From Actinomycetota bacterium (GTDB lineage Bacteria > Actinomycetota > Acidimicrobiia > Acidimicrobiales > RAAP-2), in contig WLNI01000001.1 of NCBI GenBank assembly GCA_009699875.1, positions 682,001-746,000 on the forward strand: DNA of 64,000 nt, read 5' to 3'. How positions within the stretch are numbered: the first letter of the stretch is position 1; each line of letters opens with the position of its first letter. Positions 38,386 through 47,877 of this stretch are shown in pieces. Both the position numbers and the translations under genes were made by a program. The notes beneath the pieces are model-generated. The model worked only from the letters and a program-made list of their open reading frames with translations. It was not told the DNA's origin and did no database searches.

Positions 38386-38991
38386 TTAGTCGTTGAGAAC
38401 AACCAGAGTGCTCGCAGCTTTGTCATGAATTGTCTGGTTCTTGTCATCCCAAAGAGGCCACAGCAGGTCAAGGATTTGAAGGATATAGAAGAACCCAAAA
38501 AGTAGATGAAGAATATTTCGACCGAATCCTTTTCCAAAACTTGCGGTCTCTCCCGTCTTTGCGTCAATACATTTGACGCCAGTTACCTTCATGCCAATTG
38601 TCTGACCACCACGTGAGCCGATAAAATATGGCGCATAGAACAAAAAGAGAATCAAGGCAAGAATTAACCCTATAAAGGTGACCTTCAGCAAACTAAAGAT
38701 CACAATCAGAATCAGAGATCCAACCCCAAGAATGATGCCGTCGAGAATGTAACCGCCCAGTCGTTTTGAATATGGGGCGAGATTTGATCCGCCGCTGACA
38801 CCCGAACTTGGAGCTGCGGCATCGTTCCACTCAGGAGCCTTTGGCATCGCTGAGGGTGGCGGTGGAGGTGGGGTCGCTGCACTTGCACCACTCGCTGCTG
38901 CGGGAGCACCCCCGGCAACTGCCTCTCCACAACTTGCACAAAATTGATTCCCGTCTGGGGACTCTTTTCCACATTTGCTACAAAATTCCAT
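38386..38991 (-). CDS. Zinc-ribbon RDD-family membrane protein
   Basis: A 201-residue protein. An N-terminal zinc ribbon (FCSKCGKESPDGNQFCASCG) is followed by an Ala/Pro linker and an RDD domain with three helices (YILDGIILGVGSLILIVIFS, FIGLILALILFLFYAPYF, LHLLFGFFYILQILDLLW). RGGQTIGMKVTGVKCID and DDKNQTIHDKAASTLVV match the upstream paralogue. A tandem RDD pair suggests duplication. Confidence 0.83.
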   Translation of the reverse strand: MEFCSKCGKESPDGNQFCASCGEAVAGGAPAAASGASAATPPPPPPSAMPKAPEWNDAAAPSSGVSGGSNLAPYSKRLGGYILDGIILGVGSLILIVIFSLLKVTFIGLILALILFLFYAPYFIGSRGGQTIGMKVTGVKCIDAKTGETASFGKGFGRNILHLLFGFFYILQILDLLWPLWDDKNQTIHDKAASTLVVLND

Positions 38992-39042
38992 GGCATTACC
39001 CTCCCTTAATCGTCTGATCCAAAAGATAGCCCACTCACCGCC

Positions 39043-39075
39043 AATAAACCTGGTTCTTGCTCATGCCAGGTTATT
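39043..39075 (-). terminator. Possible terminator after pdxH
   Basis: AATAAACCTGG at 39043-39053 can pair with CCAGGTTATT at 39066-39075 with one bulged base. It lies 29 bases beyond the pdxH stop in the minus direction, at the end of the long tsa-pdxH run. The following T content is low. Confidence 0.4.
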
Positions 39076-39104
39076 GAGCCTCACAAAAGAAGAGGCCCGA
39101 GCGA

Positions 39105-39728
39105 TTAGGGCTGGTGCCGTTGTCGATTCCAGCCGCCGCTGGCGTCAGGGGTATAAAAGACCCGATCGTGAAGTCGGTCTTCGCGATGCTGCCAAAACTC
39201 AAAGAAGTGGGGGATAACTCGGTATCCACCCCAATGGGGCGGCCGAGGAACTTCGCCACCTTCAAATCTCCGTTCAGACTCTTGAACGGCATCTTGAAGT
39301 TCGACGCGCGACGCAATGACTTGGCTTTGGTGAGAAGCATGCGCTCCAATCTGGTGGCCGCGTGGTCGTGAATCAAAATAGATGTCTGATTCTTCTGGCG
39401 ACACCTTCTCGACCGCTCCTTCAATCCGGACTTGTCGCCCAAGGGGCTCGACGTACCAAAGGAGAGAAGCTTTGGGATTCTCTTCGAGGTCATGTCCTTT
39501 TGCACTTTCGTAGTTCGTAAAAAAACAGAACCCTCGCTCGTCACGACCTCGAAGGAGAACCATCCGAGCCCGGGGTTGCCCACTCTTGTCCGCCGTCGCT
39601 ACGCAGATCGTTTCGGGTTCTCTGACGACCTTGACGGCCTCTTCCCACCAACGCTCAAATTGAACGAAGGGGTTGGGATCAAGTGTCGCTTCGTCGAGAG
39701 GGATCCACTTCACACCAGGCGTTGTCAT
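39105..39728 (-). CDS. pdxH: Pyridoxamine 5'-phosphate oxidase
   Basis: A 207-residue FMN enzyme producing pyridoxal phosphate. It shows MVLLRGRDERGFCFFTNYES, KASLLWYVEPLGRQVRIEGA, YFDSRPRGHQIGAHAS, WGGYRVIPHFFEFWQ and the C-terminal HDRVFYTP with GWNRQRHQP (Arg and His at the substrate site, ending in Pro as usual). The ATG overlaps the tsaD stop by one base. Confidence 0.95.
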   Translation of the reverse strand: MTTPGVKWIPLDEATLDPNPFVQFERWWEEAVKVVREPETICVATADKSGQPRARMVLLRGRDERGFCFFTNYESAKGHDLEENPKASLLWYVEPLGRQVRIEGAVEKVSPEESDIYFDSRPRGHQIGAHASHQSQVIASRVELQDAVQESERRFEGGEVPRPPHWGGYRVIPHFFEFWQHREDRLHDRVFYTPDASGGWNRQRHQP

Positions 39729-40744
39729 CACGCACGCTCCATTTCTAAGACGAGCGATGGATTCGCTCCAATCGAGAAGTCGTCGCCGCCGTGTACTCGA
39801 AAACGATGCCAGCCCGCAGCACCAATCATTGCAGCATTGTCTGTGCACATCGCAAGCGATGGCAGCGCGCACTGAACGCCATGCTCAAGGGCTGCGGTCG
39901 TCGTTCTTTCTCGAAGGAGCGAGTTGGCGGCGACACCACCACCGAGAACAATCGCCGTGGCATCAATGCGCTCGACTGCCTGCATCGATTTCGCGACGAG
40001 GACGTCAACCACCGCTGCCTGAAAGCTCGCTGCCACGTCTGCCACGTTGATCTCAGGACTTCGATCAACTGCTCGAACAACCGATGTCTTCACTCCAGAA
40101 AAAGAAAAATCAAGGTTCTCCCCAGGCAGGGCTCGAGGGAATCGAAAGGCGGTTGGATCTCCTTGCGCCGCCAATTTGTCGATGGCTGGCCCACCGGGGT
40201 AGCCGAGCCCCAGATATCGAGCAACTTTGTCGTATGCCTCCCCGGCAGCGTCATCGATCGTCTCACCCATCAGGCGATACTCGCCGGGACCGTGGACGCC
40301 GATCAGCATCGTGTGCCCTCCGGACACCAAGAGCGTCACGTAGGGAAAGACCAGCGAGTCTGACTCTAACTGGGCAGCGAAGAGATGGCCTTCGAGGTGA
40401 TTGATACTCAGGAAAGGAACTCCCCAGGCATACGCCATGGCCTTGGCTCCCGAGAGCCCTACAAGAAGTGAGCCCACGAGTCCCGGCCCAGTCGTGACGG
40501 CCACTGCAACAACGCCAGGGTCACGAATGGATCTTCCCGCTTGTTCAAGTGCTTCTTGGACAACCGGTTCTAAGAGCTCAACATGGGCGCGTCCCGCTAT
40601 CTCTGGAACCACGCCACCGAAAGACGCGTGCAGGTCTATCTGACTTGACACGACAGAGGAGAGAACATGAAGGTCCTCATCCACCACGGCTGCTGCGGTC
40701 TCATCACAACTCGTCTCAATCGCCAGGATCATCTCTTTCGTCAT
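39728..40744 (-). CDS. tsaD: tRNA t6A threonylcarbamoyltransferase TsaD
   Basis: A 338-residue ASKHA-fold enzyme that transfers threonylcarbamoyl to A37 of ANN-decoding tRNAs. It shows LAIETSCDETAAAVVD, the metal site INHLEGHLFAA (HxxxH), LLVSGGHTMLIG, GEAYDKVARYLGLGYPGG and VLGGGVAANSLLR. ATG overlaps the rimI stop as ATGA. TsaB and TsaE partners are encoded upstream; TsaC is not here. Confidence 0.96.
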   Translation of the reverse strand: MTKEMILAIETSCDETAAAVVDEDLHVLSSVVSSQIDLHASFGGVVPEIAGRAHVELLEPVVQEALEQAGRSIRDPGVVAVAVTTGPGLVGSLLVGLSGAKAMAYAWGVPFLSINHLEGHLFAAQLESDSLVFPYVTLLVSGGHTMLIGVHGPGEYRLMGETIDDAAGEAYDKVARYLGLGYPGGPAIDKLAAQGDPTAFRFPRALPGENLDFSFSGVKTSVVRAVDRSPEINVADVAASFQAAVVDVLVAKSMQAVERIDATAIVLGGGVAANSLLRERTTTAALEHGVQCALPSLAMCTDNAAMIGAAGWHRFRVHGGDDFSIGANPSLVLEMERA

Positions 40745-41238
40745 AGGGTCAAGCCTAGGGACTCTGCGATGACATCTCGACGGGCACACTCGATTTCCGA
40801 ATCGAGATCACGTGCCCACATCACAAGGGCATCTTCTCCTTGGGCGTAGTACCCCCGCCGCACCCCGACTGGGGCCATTCCGAATCGACGATAGAGACCT
40901 TGCGCACCTTCGTTGGTGACCGCAACTTCAAGGGTCATATGGATTGCCGCTCGCTCGAGGGATGCTCGGATCCCATCGAGAAGGAGTCGAGACGCGACAC
41001 CTTTCCCCCTGGCATCTGGCAGGACGGCGAGCGTGTTGACGTGGACTTCATCGTCCACGAACATCAATCCGAGATAGCCCACGATGTTCTTATCGATGAC
41101 AGCCTTGGTGTACCGCCTCGACTCCCCCGCGTCTAGTTCGCTTCGCAAGAGCGCCTCGGACCAGGGCTCAGGGAACGATGCCTTCTCAATCGCCACAATT
41201 GATCGGAGGTCCTTTTTCTTGAGTGGCGCAATCTCCAT
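40741..41238 (-). CDS. rimI: Ribosomal-protein-alanine N-acetyltransferase (RimI-like)
   Basis: A 165-residue GNAT acetyltransferase. The acetyl-CoA loop is VLPDARGKGVASRLLLDGI; EVHVNTLAV and EVAVTNEGAQGLYRRFGM follow. Location between tsaB and tsaD is the usual rimI context. ATG overlaps the tsaB stop by one base. The acetylated protein is inferred, not shown. Confidence 0.88.
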   Translation of the reverse strand: MEIAPLKKKDLRSIVAIEKASFPEPWSEALLRSELDAGESRRYTKAVIDKNIVGYLGLMFVDDEVHVNTLAVLPDARGKGVASRLLLDGIRASLERAAIHMTLEVAVTNEGAQGLYRRFGMAPVGVRRGYYAQGEDALVMWARDLDSEIECARRDVIAESLGLTL

Positions 41239-41948
41239 TACGAGTCGGCTAGACGAGAAGGGGCAGCAACTTTGAAGTTTGCCACCGCGTCTGGATCTCG
41301 GAGGTAGATCGGGGTGACGTCGCTTGGAATATCTTGTTTCGTGACTCCCCCACGCTCAACCATCATGGCTGCTGTTGCTGGCGAGGGGAAGAGTGGCACG
41401 GGGGCGAACTCAACTCCTTGAAGGTGGGCAAAAAGCTCTTGGTATCGAACTCCACCGTCACCCACGACCACGAGCGATTGCGGTCGAGTGTCCATCTCTT
41501 CAATCAGGTCACCTGGCAGCAAAACGCGCGGCTCTCCTTGAGGAAAACGTTGGCCATTCTCGACGGTGAAGTATTGGGCGAATACTTCACCTCGGCGCGC
41601 GTCAAGGACTGAGAGAACCGTTTGCGATGTTCCGAGCCTCTCGTCATTCGCGAGTACTTCGAGACTTGTTAGCGAATAGAGGCCACTACCACTCGCCATC
41701 GCCAAGCTCCGAGCAGTTGCTATTCCAACCCTCAGGCCCGTATAGAGACCTGGACCGACGTCAATGACAATGCCATCAAGCTCTTGGACTGTTATCCCGG
41801 CCTGTGCCAAAAGTTCAATAGCGGAAGGGAGAAGCGTTTCGGCGTGACGCCGATCTTTCGTCGTCATGGACTCACCGATGACGACCCCGTCGATCACGAG
41901 AGCGGCGCCTCCTGCGGCCGTGGCGGTTTCAAGGCTGAGTAGTTTCAT
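41238..41948 (-). CDS. tsaB: t6A synthesis protein TsaB
   Basis: A 236-residue ASKHA protein that scaffolds TsaD and TsaE. It shows LLSLETATAAGGAALVIDG, DVGPGLYTGLRVGIATARSLAM and VLDARRGEVFAQYFT. The start overlaps the tsaE stop (ATGA). Confidence 0.92.
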   Translation of the reverse strand: MKLLSLETATAAGGAALVIDGVVIGESMTTKDRRHAETLLPSAIELLAQAGITVQELDGIVIDVGPGLYTGLRVGIATARSLAMASGSGLYSLTSLEVLANDERLGTSQTVLSVLDARRGEVFAQYFTVENGQRFPQGEPRVLLPGDLIEEMDTRPQSLVVVGDGGVRYQELFAHLQGVEFAPVPLFPSPATAAMMVERGGVTKQDIPSDVTPIYLRDPDAVANFKVAAPSRLADS

Positions 41949-42433
41949 GATTGTCCCCATCGCTCGAACGCCGCCGAAATCAGGCCTCCATTGAAAATAT
42001 CGTCTGTATCTACAAAGTGGAAAATCCGTTCGTCATCTTCACTCCCAGTTTCAATGTGCACAAAAACTTGATCCCCGCCAAGCACATCAGGGGCGACATC
42101 GCCCCACTCCACCATGGCCACAGCTCCCTCTTCGACGAGTTCACCGATTGCGAGATCGTCGGCCTCAATGCCGGAGCCCACTCGATAAAGATCAGCGTGC
42201 AGCAAGGTGCGAATGCCGCGACGTCCATCAACGTCGTAGGTGGCCACCATGGTGAAGGTAGGACTGGTAACCCGGGACTCGATACCGAGTCCCTTCGCAA
42301 CCCCTTGCGTAAACGCTGTCTTGCCGGCACCAAGCCCCCCGACAAGAACGATCGTCATGCCAGGGTTCATCAACTCACTTACCGCTTCTCCGAATGCGTG
42401 CGTCTCACCAAGTGAAGTAGTTCTAAATGACAT
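41945..42433 (-). CDS. tsaE: t6A synthesis ATPase TsaE
   Basis: A 162-residue P-loop ATPase that recycles the TsaBDE complex. It shows Walker A VGGLGAGKTAFTQGVAKGL, SPTFTMVATYDV, HADLYRVGSG and VEWGDVAPD. The ATG at 42433 is the nearest start; a GTG at 42445 overlapping the upstream stop as GTGA is an equally good candidate given local habit. Confidence 0.92.
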   Translation of the reverse strand: MSFRTTSLGETHAFGEAVSELMNPGMTIVLVGGLGAGKTAFTQGVAKGLGIESRVTSPTFTMVATYDVDGRRGIRTLLHADLYRVGSGIEADDLAIGELVEEGAVAMVEWGDVAPDVLGGDQVFVHIETGSEDDERIFHFVDTDDIFNGGLISAAFERWGQS

Positions 42434-42441
42434 CGTGGTGT

Positions 42442-43014
42442 TCACGTAGCACACTCCAAAATCCCTCGGACAACACTGAGATCTTCTCGCATCATGGCCA
42501 CAACTCTTGGTCCTCCTCGAAGTGCCGCCGCGGGATGAAACGTTGGGATAACTGGGGCAGAGGAGAGTTCAGAAGTTTGAGTCGTTCCATGAATCTCAGT
42601 AATACCTTTTTTGGTGTTCAGAACTGCACGAGTCGCAAAATTTCCCACGCTTAGAATCACGTGCGGTTCAAGAAGTTCCAGTTGGCGAAGAAGAAAATCA
42701 TGGCATGCGGCTATTTCGTCTCGCTTTGGATCCCTATTCTTCGGAGGACGACACTTGACAACGTTCGTGATGTAAATCTCTGCTCTCGTCTTCTTGAGTT
42801 CCTCTCCGATGAGTCGCTCAAGCAACTGGCCAGAGCGCCCTACAAATGGTTCGCCTGTCAGATCTTCAGCCTCACCTGGTGCCTCTCCGATCACCACGAC
42901 CTCGGGACTCTCAGAACCCGATCCGAAGACAACGGTAGTGCGAGAGTTCGAAAGTTCGCATGCACGACAGTTCTGGGCTTGTTGAGAAAGAAGGTCGATG
43001 TTGCGCTGTGCCAT
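42442..43014 (-). CDS. Uracil-DNA glycosylase, family 4 type
   Basis: A 190-residue Fe-S enzyme removing uracil from DNA. Four cluster Cys are visible: NCRACELS, then VVKCRPPKNRDPKRDEI and CHDFLL. VVVIGEAPGEAEDLTGEPFV is the active-site motif and PTFHPAAALRG the second. ATG at 43014 gives the family's usual N-terminus. It sits between alr and tsaE, likely cotranscribed. Confidence 0.93.
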   Translation of the reverse strand: MAQRNIDLLSQQAQNCRACELSNSRTTVVFGSGSESPEVVVIGEAPGEAEDLTGEPFVGRSGQLLERLIGEELKKTRAEIYITNVVKCRPPKNRDPKRDEIAACHDFLLRQLELLEPHVILSVGNFATRAVLNTKKGITEIHGTTQTSELSSAPVIPTFHPAAALRGGPRVVAMMREDLSVVRGILECAT

Positions 43015-43022
43015 TACACGAG

Positions 43023-44225
43023 TCAAGACGAACGCCACCACCGGCGGCGTACTTTTTGTTCTTCAGGAAGAGTGCCAACGTATCGTCGTGGGATCCGGTC
43101 ACCAAAACCACAGAGCACTTCATAGGGAATTGTTTGGAGATGTGCCGCCCACTCATTCGCCGTGATCCGATCATTGCCCTGCGCTCCAAGAAGAGCTACT
43201 TCATCGCCGACCTCAACTCGAATGTCGCCGACGTCGACCACAATCTGGTCCATCGTGACAGATCCCGCTAGCGGAAAACGCTGCCCGCCAATGAGGACCT
43301 CATGGTGGGCATCAAAGAGTGATCGAGGGAAACCATCGGCATAGCCAATGGGAACCGTCGCTACTCGTCCGGCGTGTGGCATCGCACGACGACGTCCATA
43401 GCTCGGTCGCTCTCCAGCATCAACATCTCGAACCGCAGTCACGAGCGACTTAATCGACATCGCTGGCTTCAAATCAAGCGGCTGCTCGAGACGAGCCATC
43501 GCCGACACCTCATCGTTTGGCACTTCACCATAGAGAGCCAGACCACATCTCACCATTGAAAAACGAGAATTTTGATACACGAGTGATCCCGCAGAGTTCG
43601 CCACGTGAAGAACTGAAGGATGGACGCCATGCTCTTCAGCGATACGAACTGCTTCATCAAAACGCTCGAGCTGAATCTGCGTAAATCTAACGCTGTCATC
43701 ATGTTGCTCGTCTGCGACCGAGAGGTGGGTCCACAGACCTTCGACAACGAGTTGGTCCTGCCCTTGAAGTGCCTCGAGGACGGCGGGAAAATCGTTTGGC
43801 ATCGCTCCCATCCGGTGCATGCCGGTATCAACCTTGATGTGAACTGGATTTCGACTCCCGATCTGCTTCGCAGCTTCGATCGCCGCGACGACTCCTTCAA
43901 CCGTTGTCAGCGTTGGGGTGAGTACCGCAGCAAAAGCCGCCGTCATCGACTCGGTTGTTGGCTCCGAGAGAAGCAGGATTGGTGCAGTGACACCTCCCTG
44001 GCGAAGTTCAATCCCCTCGTCAACAAGGGCGACCGCTAAACCGTCTGCACCACCTTCGAGAAGAGCTTTGGCCGAAGGTACTGCTCCGTGCCCATATCCA
44101 TTCGCTTTCACCACCGCACAAAGCGCACTCGAACCGAGACGCTCCTTCATGGCTCGAGCGTTCTGGCGGAGCGCATCAAGGTCAACTTCAACCCACGTGG
44201 GCCGGCTATGTCCCTCAGCGCTCAC
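43023..44225 (-). CDS. alr: Alanine racemase
   Basis: A 400-residue PLP enzyme making D-alanine for peptidoglycan. The PLP Lys is in AVVKANGYGHGA; VDTGMHRMG, ANSAGSLVY, VRCGLALYG, PIGYADGFPRSL (catalytic Tyr region) and VTMDQIVVDVGD follow. The GTG at 44225 lies just inside the end of the nnr gene; the frame is open further but would cover it. Confidence 0.95.
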   Translation of the reverse strand: MSAEGHSRPTWVEVDLDALRQNARAMKERLGSSALCAVVKANGYGHGAVPSAKALLEGGADGLAVALVDEGIELRQGGVTAPILLLSEPTTESMTAAFAAVLTPTLTTVEGVVAAIEAAKQIGSRNPVHIKVDTGMHRMGAMPNDFPAVLEALQGQDQLVVEGLWTHLSVADEQHDDSVRFTQIQLERFDEAVRIAEEHGVHPSVLHVANSAGSLVYQNSRFSMVRCGLALYGEVPNDEVSAMARLEQPLDLKPAMSIKSLVTAVRDVDAGERPSYGRRRAMPHAGRVATVPIGYADGFPRSLFDAHHEVLIGGQRFPLAGSVTMDQIVVDVGDIRVEVGDEVALLGAQGNDRITANEWAAHLQTIPYEVLCGFGDRIPRRYVGTLPEEQKVRRRWWRSS

Positions 44226-45597
44226 GGTGTGCCTCCTCGATGACTTCGCCCACCAGATTAGGAAGATCTGAAGCAAGCAGTGTGGACGTCGCCCTGGCCC
44301 CGGCGCAACCGTGAATGTGCGCGCCCAAGGCCCCAGCGAGAGGAAGCACAACACCTTGTGCCAGCATGGCGGCGATCACTCCTGAAAGAACGTCACCCGT
44401 CCCAGCTGTCGCCAGAGCTGGCGTCCCAGCGTTGACCATAAGTACCTGCTGCTGATGTGCCGCTGGGGAAACGACCAGCGTGGTCGCCCCCTTCGAAAGA
44501 ACAGTGACTCCTGATTGATCAGCGACTTCTCTCACGTCCTTCAATCGATCACTTCCAAGCGCACGGCCAAGAAGTCGCGCGAGCTCCCCATCGTGAGGCG
44601 TCATGATCACAGGTGACGCAGCAGCATCAACAAGCTGACGAAGGGTTGAAAGATCTTTGACTGCTGTTATTCCATCAGCATCAAGAACCACCGGACACGT
44701 CCGTTTCGAAATAATCTCTCGAATCGCACGTTGACTCGCCTCATCGATGCCAAGACCTGGCCCAACAACCAGCGCCTTGACTCGCCGGGCTTCATCGAGG
44801 ACCGTGGCCACGAAGTCCTCTGGCTCAACTTCTCGGCGAACGACGTCTGGTGGCCACGGCGGAGACTGCGTATCCGATCGGCGGGTGATAAGCCGAACCA
44901 TTCCAGACCCTGCTCGAAGGGCACCGAGAGAACAAAGCGATGCAGCTCCTTCCATGCCAGGCGAGCCCGCAACGACACCCACAGCGGCAGACCACTTATT
45001 TGCATCTCTTGCCCGACGAGGAACCGAGGTGAGATCTTCATGGCCAAGAAGTGCCATTGACGATGCCCCAATGGGAATTCCTATGTCGGCAACACTGACT
45101 GTCCCTGAATGTTCTGGACCGTGCCCAAGAAGAAGCCCAGATTTGTAGGCGGCCATGGTGACCGTCAGATCAGCGAGACATGGATTCCCCAGGCACTCGC
45201 CCGTCGTCGCATTCAATCCCGAGACAATGTCAACGGCAACGACTCGAACCCCAGCTTCAATCTTCGGCGCCACGTACTCACGAGAGAGGCCGGTCCCAAA
45301 GGCAGCGTCAACAATGAGTTCGCTTCCCTCGAGGTCATGGCTCTCTGGGAATGGACCAACAACGTTCACTCGAGCGCCACGACGGGTGAGCATTGCTGCC
45401 GCGATTCGCCCGTCTGCTCCGTTCGAGCCGGGACCGGCGAGCACAGTGATTCGTCGTCCACTCACTCCTTGAAGGAGGCGGCCAACAGCAAATCCAACAA
45501 CCATCCCGGCACGCCGGACTAAGACGTCATGGGAAATCGTTTTCAATGCCGTCGCATCACACGCAGTCATTTCATCTGCAGTTACGACGGGTTGCAT
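44215..45597 (-). CDS. nnr: Bifunctional NAD(P)H-hydrate epimerase/dehydratase
   Basis: A 460-residue fusion repairing hydrated NAD(P)H. The N-terminal epimerase half has VLAGPGSNGADGRIAAAML and VDIVSGLNATTGECLGN. The C-terminal dehydratase half has VVGPGLGIDEASQRAI, VLDADGITAV, IMTPHDGELARLLGR and GTPALATAGTGDVLSGVIAAML. It overlaps acpS by 16 bases and alr by 11. The epimerase start MQPVVTADEMTACD is typical. Confidence 0.93.
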   Translation of the reverse strand: MQPVVTADEMTACDATALKTISHDVLVRRAGMVVGFAVGRLLQGVSGRRITVLAGPGSNGADGRIAAAMLTRRGARVNVVGPFPESHDLEGSELIVDAAFGTGLSREYVAPKIEAGVRVVAVDIVSGLNATTGECLGNPCLADLTVTMAAYKSGLLLGHGPEHSGTVSVADIGIPIGASSMALLGHEDLTSVPRRARDANKWSAAVGVVAGSPGMEGAASLCSLGALRAGSGMVRLITRRSDTQSPPWPPDVVRREVEPEDFVATVLDEARRVKALVVGPGLGIDEASQRAIREIISKRTCPVVLDADGITAVKDLSTLRQLVDAAASPVIMTPHDGELARLLGRALGSDRLKDVREVADQSGVTVLSKGATTLVVSPAAHQQQVLMVNAGTPALATAGTGDVLSGVIAAMLAQGVVLPLAGALGAHIHGCAGARATSTLLASDLPNLVGEVIEEAHRER

Positions 45598-46013
45598 TCG
45601 CACCGTCCAAGAGACGTGGCACACGCCATAGCGATACCAGCGTCGTGTGTCATAGAAACAATGACTTCGCTTACGCCAAGATCTTTTGCCCGAGTAGCTG
45701 CACGACCATGGAGCGTGACGTGAGGAGCTTCACCTCGGCCGCCCGTGATCTCAATATCTCGAAATCCAACGTCGCCAATCCCTGCACCCAGTGACTTCAT
45801 GACTGCTTCTTTCGCAGCGAATCTTGCTGCAAGCGATGATGCGCGAGCGTGCTCATTTTTTATTGTCGTGAACAGATCGTTCTCCCTAGAAGTGAGAACT
45901 CTCATTGAAAACCGTGGGCGTCGGGTCATGACAGTGGCCATCCGTTCAATACCAACAATGTCGATACCACTGCCCACCACGTGTCCTCCCGAGCGTTCCC
46001 CAGAGGTACTCAC
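45582..46013 (-). CDS. acpS: Holo-[acyl-carrier-protein] synthase
   Basis: A 143-residue phosphopantetheinyl transferase that activates ACP. It shows GSGIDIVGIERMATVM, LAARFAAKEAVMKSLGAGI (metal-site Glu and Lys) and RDIEITGGRGEAPHVTLHG. GTG overlaps the glmS stop as GTGA; a GTG 12 codons later is an alternative start nearer the domain. Confidence 0.93.
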   Translation of the reverse strand: MSTSGERSGGHVVGSGIDIVGIERMATVMTRRPRFSMRVLTSRENDLFTTIKNEHARASSLAARFAAKEAVMKSLGAGIGDVGFRDIEITGGRGEAPHVTLHGRAATRAKDLGVSEVIVSMTHDAGIAMACATSLGRCECNPS

Positions 46014-47851
46014 TCAACCGTCACCGTTTTAGCCAAGTTGCGTGGTCGATCAACGTCAAGGCCACGATTGCGAGCAAGGTGATACGCCAACTGTTGGAGC
46101 GGGACAATGTCTTTGACTGGTGAGAGCAATGTGGAAGTCCGAGGGACCATCAAAAGATAGTCGGCGAGGCTCGCCGCCTGAGTGTCCCCGTCCTCGGCGA
46201 CCAACACGACGGTGGCCCCACGGGCCTTGACCTCAGAAACGTTGGAAAGGATCTTTTCTTTCATTTCTCCACCAGTAGCAACCGCAACAACCACGCAACC
46301 GGGCTCAATAACTGCCAACGGTCCGTGCTTCAACTCACCAGCCGGATAGCCCTCGGCGTGAAGGTACGAGATCTCCTTTAATTTCAACGCACCTTCAAGA
46401 GCAGTCGGGAAACCAGCATGGCGGCCAAGAAAGAAGAAGTCTCGAGCGTCAACCAACTCTCGTGCCACCGCCGCCACGTCTTCGTCTCGAGCAAGCGCCT
46501 CTTGAACAGTTCCCTCGAGAGACCACAACTCGGATACAACTTCGGCCACTGCACCTTCGGCAAGCGTTCCGCGGACTTGTGCCATGCGAAGAGCAAGGAG
46601 TTCCAACGCAATAATCTGCGCAAGCACTGTTTTTGTAGCCGCAACACCAATCTCTGGTCCGGCACGGGTGTACAGGACGCCATCGGCTTCTCGTGCCATT
46701 GATGAGTCCACCACATTTGAAACGACAACCACTCGGGCATTCGACTGTTTGGCTTGACGCATTGCTTGAAGTGAATCCACGGTCTCACCAGACTGGCTGA
46801 CGCCAATCACGAGTGTGTTCGAATCGAGAACTGGGTCACGATAGCGAAACTCGCTTGCAATGTCGACGTCGACGGGAAGTCGAGCCCATCGCTCAAATGC
46901 ATATTTCGCCACAAGTCCCGCGTGATAACTCGAACCACACGCGACGATACTGACTTTTGTAATGCTGGCTAACTCTTCACGCGAAAGGTCAAGTTGATCA
47001 AGAAAAATCCGGCCGGATGATTCAACCCGCCCCCGCATGGTGTCGGCGATGACCCGGGGCTGCTCATTCATTTCCTTGGTCATAAAGTCGTCGTAGCCAT
47101 CTTTTTGTGCTGCCTCAACATCCCACTCCACGACGAGTGGTCGAGGGGTTACTGGATTTCCTTCGAGATCTGTGATCTTGACTGAGCCGGGTCGGAGCTC
47201 GACGATCTGGTCATCCTCCACCACCACAAGATCTCGAGTTCGCTCGAGCAGCGCTGGAATATCCGACGCAAGGAAACTTGCATTCCCTGCCGTTCCGACA
47301 ATCAGTGGCGAAATCCGACGAGCTGCAACAATCAGATCAGGTTCGGCCAAACTCACGACACCGATCGCGAACGCTCCTCGAACTTTTTCCAGCGCTTTTC
47401 GAACTGCTTCGACGAGTCCATCGCTCGTCAGAAGACACTCTTCGATGAGATGAGGAAGGACTTCGGTGTCAGTATGCGATGCCAAGGTATGCCCAGAGGC
47501 GACCATCTCAGCGGCGAGTTCTGCATAGTTCTCAATAATCCCATTGTGAATAAGTGCGATGTCCCCTGCACAATCCAGATGGGGATGCGCATTGAGTTCG
47601 TTGGGCTGACCATGAGTGGCCCAACGGGTGTGTCCGATGCCTGTGACGCAGCCTGGAGGCGCATCCTTCGTCTGTTCTCGAAGTATCGAGACTGAGTGGG
47701 TCCCATCAGCAACCCTGACTCGATAAATATCACTCGAGTCAATCAAGGCAATTCCGGCCGAGTCGTAGCCTCGGTACTCCAGCCGTTCGAGACCATCGAG
47801 AAGAATGTCGAGGGCGTCGCCAGCACCGGTAACGCCAATGATGCCGCACAT
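46010..47851 (-). CDS. glmS: Glutamine-fructose-6-phosphate aminotransferase
   Basis: A 613-residue enzyme making glucosamine-6-P for the cell wall. Cys2 (MCGIIGVTG) is the glutaminase nucleophile; GIGHTRWATHGQPNELNAHP and HNGIIENYAEL follow. Two SIS domains carry the isomerase (GVSQSGETVDSLQAM, EGALKLKEISYLHAEG). It ends DRPRNLAKTVTVE, as in the family. Followed by acpS with a 4-base overlap. Confidence 0.97.
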   Translation of the reverse strand: MCGIIGVTGAGDALDILLDGLERLEYRGYDSAGIALIDSSDIYRVRVADGTHSVSILREQTKDAPPGCVTGIGHTRWATHGQPNELNAHPHLDCAGDIALIHNGIIENYAELAAEMVASGHTLASHTDTEVLPHLIEECLLTSDGLVEAVRKALEKVRGAFAIGVVSLAEPDLIVAARRISPLIVGTAGNASFLASDIPALLERTRDLVVVEDDQIVELRPGSVKITDLEGNPVTPRPLVVEWDVEAAQKDGYDDFMTKEMNEQPRVIADTMRGRVESSGRIFLDQLDLSREELASITKVSIVACGSSYHAGLVAKYAFERWARLPVDVDIASEFRYRDPVLDSNTLVIGVSQSGETVDSLQAMRQAKQSNARVVVVSNVVDSSMAREADGVLYTRAGPEIGVAATKTVLAQIIALELLALRMAQVRGTLAEGAVAEVVSELWSLEGTVQEALARDEDVAAVARELVDARDFFFLGRHAGFPTALEGALKLKEISYLHAEGYPAGELKHGPLAVIEPGCVVVAVATGGEMKEKILSNVSEVKARGATVVLVAEDGDTQAASLADYLLMVPRTSTLLSPVKDIVPLQQLAYHLARNRGLDVDRPRNLAKTVTVE

Positions 47852-47877
47852 ATCTCTCTAGGTTACTGCCCCCAGTC

